Positions 54,408 to 62,839 of a DNA stretch of 64,000 nt are shown here, one piece after another. Origin of the DNA: Streptomyces sp. TN58 (GTDB lineage Bacteria > Actinomycetota > Actinomycetes > Streptomycetales > Streptomycetaceae). The position numbers were made by a program, and so were the translations under genes. Location of the stretch: assembly GCF_001941845.1 (NCBI RefSeq), contig NZ_CP018870.1:6858001-6922000 (forward strand), read 5' to 3'. The number at the start of each line of letters is the position of its first letter. Within the stretch, counting starts at the first letter, position 1. Under the pieces are notes generated by a model. It did not search any database. It saw only the letters and a list, made by a program, of their open reading frames with translations, and was not told where the DNA came from.

Positions 54408-55046
54408 GTGACCGCGACCTGCGTCATTCTCGACATCGGCGGCGTGTTGGAGATCACGCCGGAAACGGGATGGGTGCAACGGTGGGAAGAGCGGCTGAGG
54501 CTGCCTCTCGGCACTGTCCGCGAACGGATGCACGACGTGTGGCGGGCTGGGAGCGTTGGGAGCATCGGCGAACGAGAAGTGCACGAGCAGGTGGCAGCCC
54601 GTCTGGGTCTCGACGACCCCCAGGTCGAAGCCTTCATGGCTGATCTCTGGGCGGAGTATCTGGGGACGCCGAACGAGGAGTTGATCGCCCATGTGCAAGG
54701 GCTGCGCGGAAGCTGCAGACTGGGCATCCTGAGCAACAGCTTCGTCGGTGCCCGGGAGCGGGAGGCGACGCTGTACCACTTCGACGAACTGGTGGAACAG
54801 ATCGTCTACTCACACGAGATCGGTGTCGAGAAGCCCGACCTGCGGGCCTTCGAAGCGGCATGCGCCAGCTTGGATGTGCGGCCGGAAAACTGCCTGTTCA
54901 TCGATGATGTCGCAGTCAACGTCGAGGCCGCCCGGGCGGCGGGCATGCAGGCGCATCTGTTCGAGGACAACGCTCGGACCGTCACGCGCATCGCAGCCCA
55001 TCTGAATGCCGAGCCCTTGGCTCCAGAGCGGGTCCCGCTCGGATGA
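54408..55046 (+). CDS. HAD-superfamily hydrolase
   Basis: A 212-residue HAD (subfamily IA) protein: motif I ILDIGGVLE with nucleophile Asp9, motif II ILSNS, motif III Lys in GVEKPD, motif IV FIDDVAVNVEAA. The second Asp of the usual DxDxT is Gly11, as in YihX-like and epoxide-hydrolase-type members, so the general acid may differ. It probably dephosphorylates a small metabolite. The GTG start has a GGGGGAG site. Codon use here looks slightly less GC-biased than in the neighbours. Confidence 0.82.
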   Translation: MTATCVILDIGGVLEITPETGWVQRWEERLRLPLGTVRERMHDVWRAGSVGSIGEREVHEQVAARLGLDDPQVEAFMADLWAEYLGTPNEELIAHVQGLRGSCRLGILSNSFVGAREREATLYHFDELVEQIVYSHEIGVEKPDLRAFEAACASLDVRPENCLFIDDVAVNVEAARAAGMQAHLFEDNARTVTRIAAHLNAEPLAPERVPLG

Positions 55047-55053
55047 CGTCGGG

Positions 55054-55773
55054 CTACGGGCTGCGGGGCAGCAGTCCGGCGTCGATGACCTCGGCGATAT
55101 GGGTGGCGCCGCGACTGTTCTGGTGGATGTGGTCGGTCGTGAGTAGGAGGCCTCGCCGCCGCGAGATCGTGTCCAGGCTGCGGCGCAGCACCGCATGCTG
55201 GAAGAGGACACCGACGACCGCCGCGGGCGTCGCCTCCCGGTACGGGATCGGCGGCGGGTCCGCTTGGCGCAGTTCCTCGGTCTGGCGCTCGTGGAGCGGA
55301 AGGTAGGCCACCCCGTCGGTGGCGGCGACCTCCGCGATCATCCGGCTGTACGCCTGCGACGCCTGTGCCGCTGCTCCGTCCGGTTGTTGGCCGAGCACCG
55401 GGAGCGACAGCAGGCCGATCGTCGCGTCCGTCTCCGCTCGCAGCCGTGCTACGACGGCTCCCAGGCACTGTTGGAACCAGCCTGCCGACGGGCGGTCGGG
55501 GAGCTGCTTGCGCTTCATGGCCTGCTCGACGGGGTAGCCGGCCAGGCTCGCTCGGGCGTCGTTGGTCCCGATCAGCACGGTGATCACATCGGGCGGGTTC
55601 CGGACCACGGCATCGAGGCGCTGCAAAAGGTTGTAGGCGAAGTCGCCGTTGGCGCCGAAGCGCGCAGGCCGTACGTCACCGGGAGGGAGCCGTCGTCCGA
55701 GCAGTTCCAGGTAGTCGGCACTGAACTGCGCGCGGGTGAGGCTGTCGCCGAGGCACGCGACGCGTGTCGTCAC
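55054..55773 (-). CDS. SGNH/GDSL-family hydrolase
   Basis: A 239-residue SGNH hydrolase: block I CLGDSLTRA with the catalytic Ser near residue 11, block III IGTNDAR with Asn, and block V DHIHQNSRG with the Asp-His pair. No signal peptide, so probably cytosolic; a lipase/esterase or acyl-peptide hydrolase. The GTG start overlaps the stop of the cupin gene (GTGA), so the two are coupled. It is convergent with the HAD gene, 7 bp away. Confidence 0.85.
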   Translation of the reverse strand: MTTRVACLGDSLTRAQFSADYLELLGRRLPPGDVRPARFGANGDFAYNLLQRLDAVVRNPPDVITVLIGTNDARASLAGYPVEQAMKRKQLPDRPSAGWFQQCLGAVVARLRAETDATIGLLSLPVLGQQPDGAAAQASQAYSRMIAEVAATDGVAYLPLHERQTEELRQADPPPIPYREATPAAVVGVLFQHAVLRRSLDTISRRRGLLLTTDHIHQNSRGATHIAEVIDAGLLPRSP

Positions 55774-56258
55774 GGCGCTGCCTGCGGGCTGGGCGTGCCG
55801 GCGCGTTCGGTCGGGCGGGTGTCGGTCCGAGGACGGGTGGCGGTCCGAGGACGGTGGTCGGTGCCGAGGGGCGCGGTGACGGCCAGGATGGACGCAGGCC
55901 CCTCCATGTCGACCACGTGCCATACCCCCGCCGGGTTGACGGTGGCCTCGCCCGGTCCGAGCAGAACGCGGTCGGGCACCCCGTCCACGTCGCGGGTGAC
56001 CGTCACGGACCCGCTGAGGCAGACGACCAGTTCGTCGCCTGCGGGGTGACTCTCCCAGTGGTCGCCGGGCCCGTCGCCGTCGAAGATCATCACCATCCGG
56101 CCCTCGGCGCCGTCCGCCGCGACCGCGGCGCTGTAGGCCTGGAGCACTTCCGGGTCCCAGGCGAAGCCCTCGACGGGTTGCGCTCTCGATCCCAGTCCGA
56201 GGTGCACCGGGGTGGTCCGCAGGTCCACGGCATCGCGTTCGTGATTGAGGAGTCTCAT
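55770..56258 (-). CDS. Single-domain cupin protein
   Basis: A 162-residue cupin with motif 1 (DHWESHPAGDELVVCLSGSVTV) and motif 2 (PGEATVNPAGVWHVVDM), retaining His/Glu metal-ligand candidates. The C-terminal ~25 residues are Arg/Thr/Pro-rich repeats (TDHRPRTATRPRTDTRP) from a short DNA repeat. Small cupins of this type bind a metal and a small ligand; the reaction is unknown. It is coupled to the SGNH gene, with an AraC-type regulator upstream on the same strand. Confidence 0.8.
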   Translation of the reverse strand: MRLLNHERDAVDLRTTPVHLGLGSRAQPVEGFAWDPEVLQAYSAAVAADGAEGRMVMIFDGDGPGDHWESHPAGDELVVCLSGSVTVTRDVDGVPDRVLLGPGEATVNPAGVWHVVDMEGPASILAVTAPLGTDHRPRTATRPRTDTRPTERAGTPSPQAAP

Positions 56259-56355
56259 GCCGACGATCGTCCACGACAGCGATCGGGGCCGTCTTGAACA
56301 AAAGGGAAGGGAAGCCGGCGCGACGGGCAGACGGCTCGGCTGTTCGGCGGCTCGG

Positions 56356-57192
56356 CTACCCGGCTCCGAGGAGGACTTCGCCGCGACGCCAGACCGTCGG
56401 CGACCGGCCCGTGAACTCGCGCCAGTCCCGGACGAGATGGGCCTGGTCGGCGTAGCCGGAGGCGGTTGCCACATGGCTCCACGGGAGAGGGTCCCGCACC
56501 GCCGCCAGTTCGTGCGCGTGCTCGAAGCGCAGGACTCGGGCGAAGGTCTTCGGCGACAGGCCGACCTCACCGCGAAACCGCTCGGTCAGGTACCGGCGGC
56601 TCCAGCCGAGTTCCGCGGCGACCGCACCGACCTGGACGCAACCCCGCGCGGCGACGAGGCGGCGCCACGCCTCGGCCACCTCGGGGCGCACCCGGCGCAC
56701 ACGGTCGCCGCAGGGGCCGCGGCCGACAGCTCGCAGGAGCAGTTCGTCCAGCGCGGCGAACCGCGCCGGCCACGTCGTCGCCGATCGGAGCCGGTCGACC
56801 AGCTCGACGGCAAGCGCTCCGAGAAGTTCGTCGAGTGGGACCAGCCGGTGGGCGAGCTCGGCGGCGGGCATGCCGTAGACGGCCCGGGCCCCGAGCGGTG
56901 TCAGCGATATCCGAACACCCTCCTCGCGTCCGTCGTGGTGGATCGCGACGGACCGGCACATCAGACCGCCGGCCAGGCTGCCGAACCGGGTGACCGGTGA
57001 CGCGCCGTCAACGCCCGCCGCCACCTCCAGAGGATCCGACAGGCTGATCACCGCAGTCAGCGCGCGGCTCGGCGGTCCGCAGTGCACCCCCGTCGGGAGC
57101 CCGCGGAGGTCGAAGCCGACGTACGAGTCGACGTACTGCCGCAAGGCGGGCGCCGGACGTGCACGGATCCCGGTGGCCGTGTGGTCCCCCAT
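56356..57192 (-). CDS. AraC-family transcriptional regulator
   Basis: A 278-residue regulator: an N-terminal sensing domain of the DUF6597-like type (PALRQYVDSYVGFD...) and a C-terminal AraC double helix-turn-helix (GCVQVGAVAAELGWSRRYLTERFRGEVGLSPKTFARVLRFEHA, then HVATASGYADQAHLVRDWREFTG). It is on the same strand as the cupin-SGNH pair, ~100 bp upstream, so it may control them. Confidence 0.87.
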   Translation of the reverse strand: MGDHTATGIRARPAPALRQYVDSYVGFDLRGLPTGVHCGPPSRALTAVISLSDPLEVAAGVDGASPVTRFGSLAGGLMCRSVAIHHDGREEGVRISLTPLGARAVYGMPAAELAHRLVPLDELLGALAVELVDRLRSATTWPARFAALDELLLRAVGRGPCGDRVRRVRPEVAEAWRRLVAARGCVQVGAVAAELGWSRRYLTERFRGEVGLSPKTFARVLRFEHAHELAAVRDPLPWSHVATASGYADQAHLVRDWREFTGRSPTVWRRGEVLLGAG

Positions 57193-57234
57193 TGCGTCAG
57201 TGTACGAGTCGCCGCCCGGCGCAGGACGTCAAGA

Positions 57235-58215
57235 TCATCCCGTTGCCCCCTTGTCGTGCACCCCGCGCACCTCTCTCTTGGGGGCGGGTGAAGAGCCGTC
57301 GACGGGAGTCCGCGGGGTGCGGTTACGCGGGGCGTACCGGGAGACCGCCACGCCGGCCAGGCACAGCAGCCCGCCGAGCAGCGTCAGCCAGGCAGGTACC
57401 TCGCCCAGCAGGGCCCAGCTCAGCAGGACGACGATGGCCGGGACGGCGTACGTCGTCGCTCCCAGCCGGCCTGCGGGCATGCGCGCCAGGGCGTAGGTCC
57501 AGGTGGTGAAGGCGAGGGCGGTGGGGACCACGCCCAGGTAGACCATGTTCAGGGTCGCGGACAGCGGCGCCCGGGGAAGCTCGTCGAGCAGCCGTCCCGT
57601 GAAGGGCAGGCAGACCGCGGCGCCCACCATGCAGCTGTAGGCGGTGATCTGGAGGGGTGTTCCGTACGACAGGGCGGGCTTCTGGGCGATCACGCCGGTC
57701 GCGTAGGCCATCGCCGCGAGCAGGCACAGGAGTACTCCGAGGAGCGAGGTGGAGCCGCCGTCGCCCGTGGACATGGACAGGCCCACGACCGCCGCCCCGA
57801 CGAAGGAGACGGCCATGCCGCCCAGCAGGCGCGGCGGCAGCGCCTCGCCGAGCAGGCGGGCCGCGAGCAGAGCCATGAGGACGGGACCGGTGTTCACGAG
57901 CAGGGACGCCGTGCCGGCGTCGACCAGCCGCTCACCCCAGTTCAGGGCGACCGTGTAGCCGCAGAACCACACCACACCGGAGATGAGGATCCCGCGCCAG
58001 GCCTCGCGGGGCGGCAGCCCCTGCCTGCGGATCAGGAGCAGGACGCCGAGCACCAGCGAGGCGGCCAGCAGCCGGCCCAGGGCCAGGGCGCCCGGGGAGT
58101 ACGCCGTCCCCGCGCTGCGGATGGAGACGAAGGCGGAGGCCCAGGCGAACACCGTGAAGGTGACCGCGCCGACGGTGAGGACGCCGGGCGGTATCGGACT
58201 TGAGCGGAACGTCAT
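57235..58215 (-). CDS. EamA/DMT-family transporter
   Basis: A 326-residue membrane protein with ten hydrophobic helices in two EamA repeats (VFAWASAFVSIRSAG near the N-terminus and the matching GVIAQKPALSYGTPLQITAYS in the second half). DMT members export amino acids, nucleotides or other metabolites; the substrate is unknown. ATG 58215 was chosen because the upstream 12 residues up to an alternative start (58251) do not fit the family. Confidence 0.87.
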   Translation of the reverse strand: MTFRSSPIPPGVLTVGAVTFTVFAWASAFVSIRSAGTAYSPGALALGRLLAASLVLGVLLLIRRQGLPPREAWRGILISGVVWFCGYTVALNWGERLVDAGTASLLVNTGPVLMALLAARLLGEALPPRLLGGMAVSFVGAAVVGLSMSTGDGGSTSLLGVLLCLLAAMAYATGVIAQKPALSYGTPLQITAYSCMVGAAVCLPFTGRLLDELPRAPLSATLNMVYLGVVPTALAFTTWTYALARMPAGRLGATTYAVPAIVVLLSWALLGEVPAWLTLLGGLLCLAGVAVSRYAPRNRTPRTPVDGSSPAPKREVRGVHDKGATG

Positions 58216-58299
58216 GCCACCACCATACGACCACAACATTTCGGCATCCACCGAAATATGGTTCGGGGCCCAAGTGGCCCAGGCCGGCTCACCGCAGGC

Positions 58300-59052
58300 T
58301 CAGGACCAGTCACCGGAGGTGATCCCCAGGAGGCCGCCGAAAGCCCGCTCGCCGGCCGCGGTCACCTCCAGCGCCCGCCCGCCGCCCGGCGGGCGCACCA
58401 CCCAGCCCTCCGCAAGCGCCCGCGCGCACAGCCCCGCCCCCGCCAGGCCGCCCAGATGGCGGCGCCGCTCGGTCCAGTCCAGGCAGGAGCCGGCCGGCCG
58501 CCTGCGGCCCTCGCCCGCGAGGTCGACATCGGCCTCGGCGCACCAGAGGCGACCTGCCTCCGTCAGCTCGAACACGCCGTCCGTGCGCAGCAGCCCGCGC
58601 CGTTCCATCGCATCCGTCACCGCCATGCCCAGCCGCCCGGCGAAGTGGTCGTAGCAGGTCCGGGCCCTGGCCAGCGGATCCGGTGCGCTGACGACCGGCA
58701 CGGCGTGCGGGGTGTCCCGGTCCGGGATGGCGTACGAGGCGAGCTCGTCCAGCAGGCGGGCGGTCGCGGCGTCCGCGACGCGGACGTAACGGTGCCGGCC
58801 CTGCCGCTCGGTCACGCAGATGCCGGCATCGAGCAGCCGGTTCAGGTGTCCGGAGACGGTCGAGGGCGCCACCCCCGTGATCCGGGCCAGCTCGCCGGCG
58901 GTCCATGCGCGGCCCTCCAGCAGCGTCATGCAGATCGCGGCCCGGGTCTCGTCGGCCAGTGCCGCGGCGAAGGCCGCCAGCCGGGCGGCGGGAGCCGGGG
59001 CGTCCGCGGCGCCGGGGGCGGACGCGGCGGGCCCGGGAAGTGACTCGTTCAT
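58300..59052 (-). CDS. ArsR-type transcriptional regulator with extended C-terminus
   Basis: A 250-residue protein. The ArsR-like winged helix spans ~25-105 (ALADETRAAICMTLLEGRAWTAGELARITGVAPSTVSGHLNRL, GRHRYVRV). A ~130-residue C-terminal region follows with a second winged-helix-like part (DGVFELTEAG, ARALAEGWVVRPPGG). No metal-binding Cys cluster is seen, so it is probably not a metal sensor. It precedes the EamA gene on the same strand (84 bp) and may regulate it. Confidence 0.83.
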   Translation of the reverse strand: MNESLPGPAASAPGAADAPAPAARLAAFAAALADETRAAICMTLLEGRAWTAGELARITGVAPSTVSGHLNRLLDAGICVTERQGRHRYVRVADAATARLLDELASYAIPDRDTPHAVPVVSAPDPLARARTCYDHFAGRLGMAVTDAMERRGLLRTDGVFELTEAGRLWCAEADVDLAGEGRRRPAGSCLDWTERRRHLGGLAGAGLCARALAEGWVVRPPGGGRALEVTAAGERAFGGLLGITSGDWS

Positions 59053-59110
59053 ACGTCCAGGATGCCCGATGGTTTCGGCGGGCGGCGAACCATCCGGTCG
59101 ACGGAAGGGG

Positions 59111-59650
59111 TCAGTGTCCGGCCGCTGCCTTCACCAGGGCCACCGCCAGGCCGATCGCCGCGTCGAGCGCCCCGGCCAGCAGGGCCACGGCGGCGCCGCT
59201 GCCCATGCGTACGCCCCCGTACCATCCCCAGCCGAAGAGCCCGGCGACGCTCACGCCGGCCGAGGCGTACAGGGCGGTCCGCAGGTCCATCACCCCCAGT
59301 GCGGAGGAGGCGATCAGGATCAACGGGGCGACGGCGGACAGCAGCAGGGGACTGCCGATCCAGAGCATGTGCCGCAACTCGGCCCCGGTGGCGAGGCGGC
59401 CGTGGACGACGCGGTGGGCCTGCTGGTCCGCGACGAGCATCGCCATCCACAGTCCGACGGCGGCCGTCAGCACCGTGGCCGCCGTCCCGGCGGCGCCCGC
59501 GTGCTCCGAGGCGGCCAGACCGATCACCACCGAGATCATGGTGATGGTCGCGTACAGCCGCTCCTTCAGCCGGGCGGCGGCCGCCGCCGCCACGTCGGCG
59601 GGCGAATCGGCACCTCCGGCGGCTCCGGCGGCGGCTCCGGCATGATCCAT
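59111..59650 (-). CDS. Four-helix membrane protein of unknown function
   Basis: A 179-residue protein with four or five hydrophobic segments (TITMISVVIGLAASEHAG, AATVLTAAVGLWMAMLVAD, LWIGSPLLLSAVAPLILIAS, LRTALYASAGVSVAGLFGWGWYGG, and a last Ala-rich one). A His-containing loop (DQQAHRVVHGR) follows the second. It resembles unnamed integral membrane proteins of actinomycetes; function cannot be assigned. Confidence 0.65.
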   Translation of the reverse strand: MDHAGAAAGAAGGADSPADVAAAAAARLKERLYATITMISVVIGLAASEHAGAAGTAATVLTAAVGLWMAMLVADQQAHRVVHGRLATGAELRHMLWIGSPLLLSAVAPLILIASSALGVMDLRTALYASAGVSVAGLFGWGWYGGVRMGSGAAVALLAGALDAAIGLAVALVKAAAGH

Positions 59651-59808
59651 GCCGTCAGCGTAGGTCCTGTCCCCGAACTGCCGGGTCAGGCGCCACGTCC
59701 AGGTCGGGGCAGAGGGGCGCGCCCCCCGTGCGCCCTGCCCTGACGGGGCTTCAGGGGCCACACTGGAGGCCCGGGGGTGCGTCGCCCCCGTCACGAGGAG
59801 GCGGTGGC

Positions 59809-60645
59809 ATGCCGGCGGAGGACCCTGCGGAGCGGCCCGCTCCGGCCGTACGGCCCGAGGTGTGGGAGACGTACGGGCCGGCCGATCTCAGCGCCGTGCC
59901 CGTGTTCGCCGGAGGGTTCATCAACTTCGGCTACTGGCACTCCGTCGACCTCGAAGGGCCGCTCTCGCAGGCGGACCGGATCCGAAGCGAGCAGGACCTC
60001 TACCGTCATGTGCTCGACGCGCTCGCCCCCGACGGCGGCCGCGCCGTGGAGGTCGGCTGCGGCCTCGGCCTCGGGTGCGCCCTCGCCCTCGACGAGTACG
60101 GCCCCGCGGCGGTCACCGGTGTGGACGTCCACCCCCAGCAGCTCCGTCGGGCCCGCGAAGCGAACTCGCCGCTGCTCGCCGCCGAGCCGCGGCGGCTGTC
60201 CTTCGTCCTCGGAGCGGCCGAGAGCCTGCCGCTCGGCGACGCGCAGTACGACTGCCTGTACAGCGTCGAGGCGGTCCAGCACTTCCCGGACCTGCCGGCG
60301 TTCGCCCGGGAGGCGGCGCGGGTGCTGCGGCCCGGCGGGCGGGTCGCGGTCGCCGGCTTCTTCAGCGTGGAGGGAGCCCCCGACCCGGAGAAGCGGCTCG
60401 CGGGCCTGCTGGAGACGTTCGCCAGCGGACTCGACATCGCCCGGCCCGTGTCCCGGCTGGCGCACGCCCTGCGCGAAGCCGGATTCGACGACGTCCGGGC
60501 CGACTCGATCGGCCCGCAGGTCTGGCCCGGCTGGGACCGCTGGCTCGCCCGCCTCTGGGCGCCCGGCACCTGGCCGCGGAACTTCATGGCCGCCTGGGAG
60601 CAGCAGATCCTCGACTACTACCTGGTCACGGCCGCCCGCCGGTAG
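59809..60645 (+). CDS. Class I SAM-dependent methyltransferase
   Basis: A 278-residue methyltransferase with motif I VEVGCGLGLGCALAL, acidic VTGVDVHPQQL, and YDCLYSVEAVQHFPDLPAFAREAARVLRPGGRVAVAGFF typical of small-molecule (ubiquinone/natural-product type) C/O/N-methyltransferases. The N-terminal block FINFGYWHSVD is shared with polyketide and sterol-like methyltransferases. GAGGAGG lies 7 nt before the ATG. It is divergent from the membrane protein gene; the substrate is unknown. Confidence 0.87.
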   Translation: MPAEDPAERPAPAVRPEVWETYGPADLSAVPVFAGGFINFGYWHSVDLEGPLSQADRIRSEQDLYRHVLDALAPDGGRAVEVGCGLGLGCALALDEYGPAAVTGVDVHPQQLRRAREANSPLLAAEPRRLSFVLGAAESLPLGDAQYDCLYSVEAVQHFPDLPAFAREAARVLRPGGRVAVAGFFSVEGAPDPEKRLAGLLETFASGLDIARPVSRLAHALREAGFDDVRADSIGPQVWPGWDRWLARLWAPGTWPRNFMAAWEQQILDYYLVTAARR

Positions 60646-60682
60646 GCCTCCGCCCGACAGCCGAGGCCACCGGGGCCGCCCG

Positions 60683-62326
60683 TCAGGGCGTAGGTCGCGG
60701 AGCCTCCTGCAGGTACGCGGCGATCATGGCCAGGTCGTCGGCTATGGCCACCACGTCCTGGGTGTCCGGGCCGGGGGTGGAAGCGCCGTTCACACCCGCG
60801 TAGAAGGGGTCGAAGCGGCCGCCGCCCCGGTCCAGGTATCCGGCGATGGTGATGGCCCCGACGGCCAGCCGGTCGTTGAGCGCGTCCTCTCCGACCGCCG
60901 CACCGGTCTTGGCGAACACCTTCCCGCGCGCCGGGCATTCGCGGCAGTTCAAGGCCAGCAGACCGTCGACACCGAGGATGGGCAGCGCCTCGCGGAAGAG
61001 CCGGGCGTCGGGGGTCCGCTGCCAGTACGCCAGCATCTGCACCAGTGCGGCGGGCGTGGCCCGGTCGGCCGGGTTGCCGCCCCTGCCGTCCGCCAACTGC
61101 AGCTCACCGCGGTCCACGCCCGCCTCGTCCAGGAAGTCCGCGAGGACCGGGAAGCCGTCCTCGCACTGGCGGCTGCCGGTCGTGACCGCCATCAGGCAGA
61201 TGCCCAGGTTGGCGCCCAGGTTGTGGCTGACCTTGAGGATCAGCTTGGCGTACTGGGCGTAGGGCGGGGAGGTGTACGCGGCCACCCGCGGGCGGCCGTC
61301 GTAGTCGCGGGGGAGCCTGGCGACCGGGTTGGGGCCGGCCGGGTCCGCGGTGACGTCCACCCCGGCCCGTTCGAGTGCCTGGATCAGCGCGGCGCGCCCG
61401 AACGCGGCCGGGTCGGTGACGGGGGAGGTGCGCAGCAGTGGCTGGGCGCCGGCCGCGATCGTGCCCGACAGCCGGATCCGGGTGCCGCCGTCGGTGGCCG
61501 TCACCGTGATGTCCGTCGGCTTCCCGGCGGCGACGGTCTTCACCGTGGAGCTGACCTGGTACGGGGCGACCTTCGGCCGCCAGTCCAGCCGGGCGGCGGC
61601 GCCGGCGCTGTCCCCGGGAGTGGTCAGGAGGTCGATCAGGTTGTCGTTGATGATCAGCGGTGTCGGGGTCGGGTCCAGGACCGGGTCGGGGGCGAACAGC
61701 CGGCTGTCTACGATCACGTCCCCGGCCACGCGGGTGATGCCGGAGGCGCGTACCTGCCGGGCGAGCTCGTCGATCCCGGCGAGGGGGTTCTCCGGGGTCA
61801 GGGTCGCGCCCGTGAAGTCGTTGGCGTAGGTGTGGTCGAGGTCGGTGTACGCGACCGTGCCGTCGGGGCGCGTCCTGCCGCCCATGGTCAGGTCTCCCTG
61901 GGCGACGAGGTCGAGGTCGCCGGTCAGGGTGGCGCCGCTGCGGTCGCCGACCGCGTAGACGGGTGTCACGAAGCGGTGTTCCGAGCCGAGGGTGTGCCAC
62001 GGGCCGGAGACGCTGACCAGTTTGGCGGTGGACCCGGGGACGAAGAACTGGTCGGGGTACATGCTGTGCACCACGCGGCGGCCGTCGGGACCGGTCTGCA
62101 ACAGACCCCACTGGGCGTTGCGGTACTCCGGCTTCCGCATGATCTCCGTGATGCGCGGGTCGAGCCCGCCGGCGTCCCCGCCGCCGGTCGGCGAGGGCGT
62201 GGGAGCGGGGGGCGGGGTCGGGGCCGCAGCGGTCGCGGTACCGGAGGCCAGTGCCACGAACAGGAGGGCGGCGCAGACGGCGGCCATGCCGCGGCGCAGC
62301 GGGGCGGAGGGGTACGGACCGTTCAC
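60683..62326 (-). CDS. D-Ala-D-Ala carboxypeptidase/endopeptidase, peptidase S13 (DacB-like)
   Basis: A 547-residue exported penicillin-binding protein with signal peptide (VNGPYPSAPLRRGMAAVCAALLFVALASG). A Pro/Thr-rich linker precedes the S13 catalytic domain: SxxK as Ser99-T-A-Lys102, SxN as SHN in KVSHNLGANL, KTG in FAKTGAAVG. A large insert lies between SxxK and SxN, typical of DacB/PBP4. It trims peptidoglycan cross-links outside the membrane. The GTG start has a CGGAG site 7 nt upstream; an earlier in-frame ATG lacks one. Confidence 0.88.
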   Translation of the reverse strand: MNGPYPSAPLRRGMAAVCAALLFVALASGTATAAAPTPPPAPTPSPTGGGDAGGLDPRITEIMRKPEYRNAQWGLLQTGPDGRRVVHSMYPDQFFVPGSTAKLVSVSGPWHTLGSEHRFVTPVYAVGDRSGATLTGDLDLVAQGDLTMGGRTRPDGTVAYTDLDHTYANDFTGATLTPENPLAGIDELARQVRASGITRVAGDVIVDSRLFAPDPVLDPTPTPLIINDNLIDLLTTPGDSAGAAARLDWRPKVAPYQVSSTVKTVAAGKPTDITVTATDGGTRIRLSGTIAAGAQPLLRTSPVTDPAAFGRAALIQALERAGVDVTADPAGPNPVARLPRDYDGRPRVAAYTSPPYAQYAKLILKVSHNLGANLGICLMAVTTGSRQCEDGFPVLADFLDEAGVDRGELQLADGRGGNPADRATPAALVQMLAYWQRTPDARLFREALPILGVDGLLALNCRECPARGKVFAKTGAAVGEDALNDRLAVGAITIAGYLDRGGGRFDPFYAGVNGASTPGPDTQDVVAIADDLAMIAAYLQEAPRPTP

Positions 62327-62503
62327 AGCGCGCTCCGTTCGTCGCGGGCTGCCGTCCCCGAGGCCTGTGAACAGCGTGGCACGCACGGCGGATTCCCGCA
62401 TGCATGTCACCGCGCCGGCCGCACTTGGCCCGGCAGGCCACCTCGCCCGAGAGGTCCGGGTCCGGTGGCCTGCCAGGGGCGGACCGACGCATGGCCACCG
62501 GCC

Positions 62504-62558
62504 GGTCCGCCGTCCCGCCGGCGCTCCTGGCCGTGCCGCAGGTCCGCCGTCCCGCCGG
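62504..62558. repeat. 18-bp direct repeat in intergenic DNA
   Basis: ggtccgccgtcccgccgg occurs exactly at 62504-62521 and 62541-62558, between the DacB-like gene and the small exported protein gene. The spacing is 37 bp start to start. No function is evident. Confidence 0.55.
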
Positions 62559-62563
62559 TCCCG

Positions 62564-62839
62564 TCAGTCGTCCTCGTCCTCGTGCTCGTTCTCGCCCCCG
62601 CCGCCGGGGCGCACCGTCTCGACGAGGGTGGCGAGCACCCCGGCGCTGCCGTCGTGGTCGCTGCCGGCCGTCCCGCTGCCGCTCTGCAGGTTGGCCGCGC
62701 GGTCGACCTCGACCACGGAGTCGGAGTGCGAGTTGTCGATGACGGTGATCAGGCTGCCGCCCGCGGCGGCCGGGCTCGCGCCGCAGCCGACGAGGGCCAC
62801 CGCGAGCGCGGCCGCGGCCCTGATGCGCGCGCCCGTCAC
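62564..62839 (-). CDS. Small exported protein, acidic tail
   Basis: A 91-residue protein with a short lipoprotein-like signal (VTGARIRAAAALAVALVGCGASPAAAG; VGCG as candidate lipobox). The mature part is Ser/Asp/Gly-rich (ITVIDNSHSDSVVEVDRAANLQSGSG) and ends in an acidic ENEHEDEDD tail. The GTG start overlaps the stop of the lyase gene (GTGA), suggesting coupling. I recognise no family. Confidence 0.6.
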   Translation of the reverse strand: MTGARIRAAAALAVALVGCGASPAAAGGSLITVIDNSHSDSVVEVDRAANLQSGSGTAGSDHDGSAGVLATLVETVRPGGGGENEHEDEDD

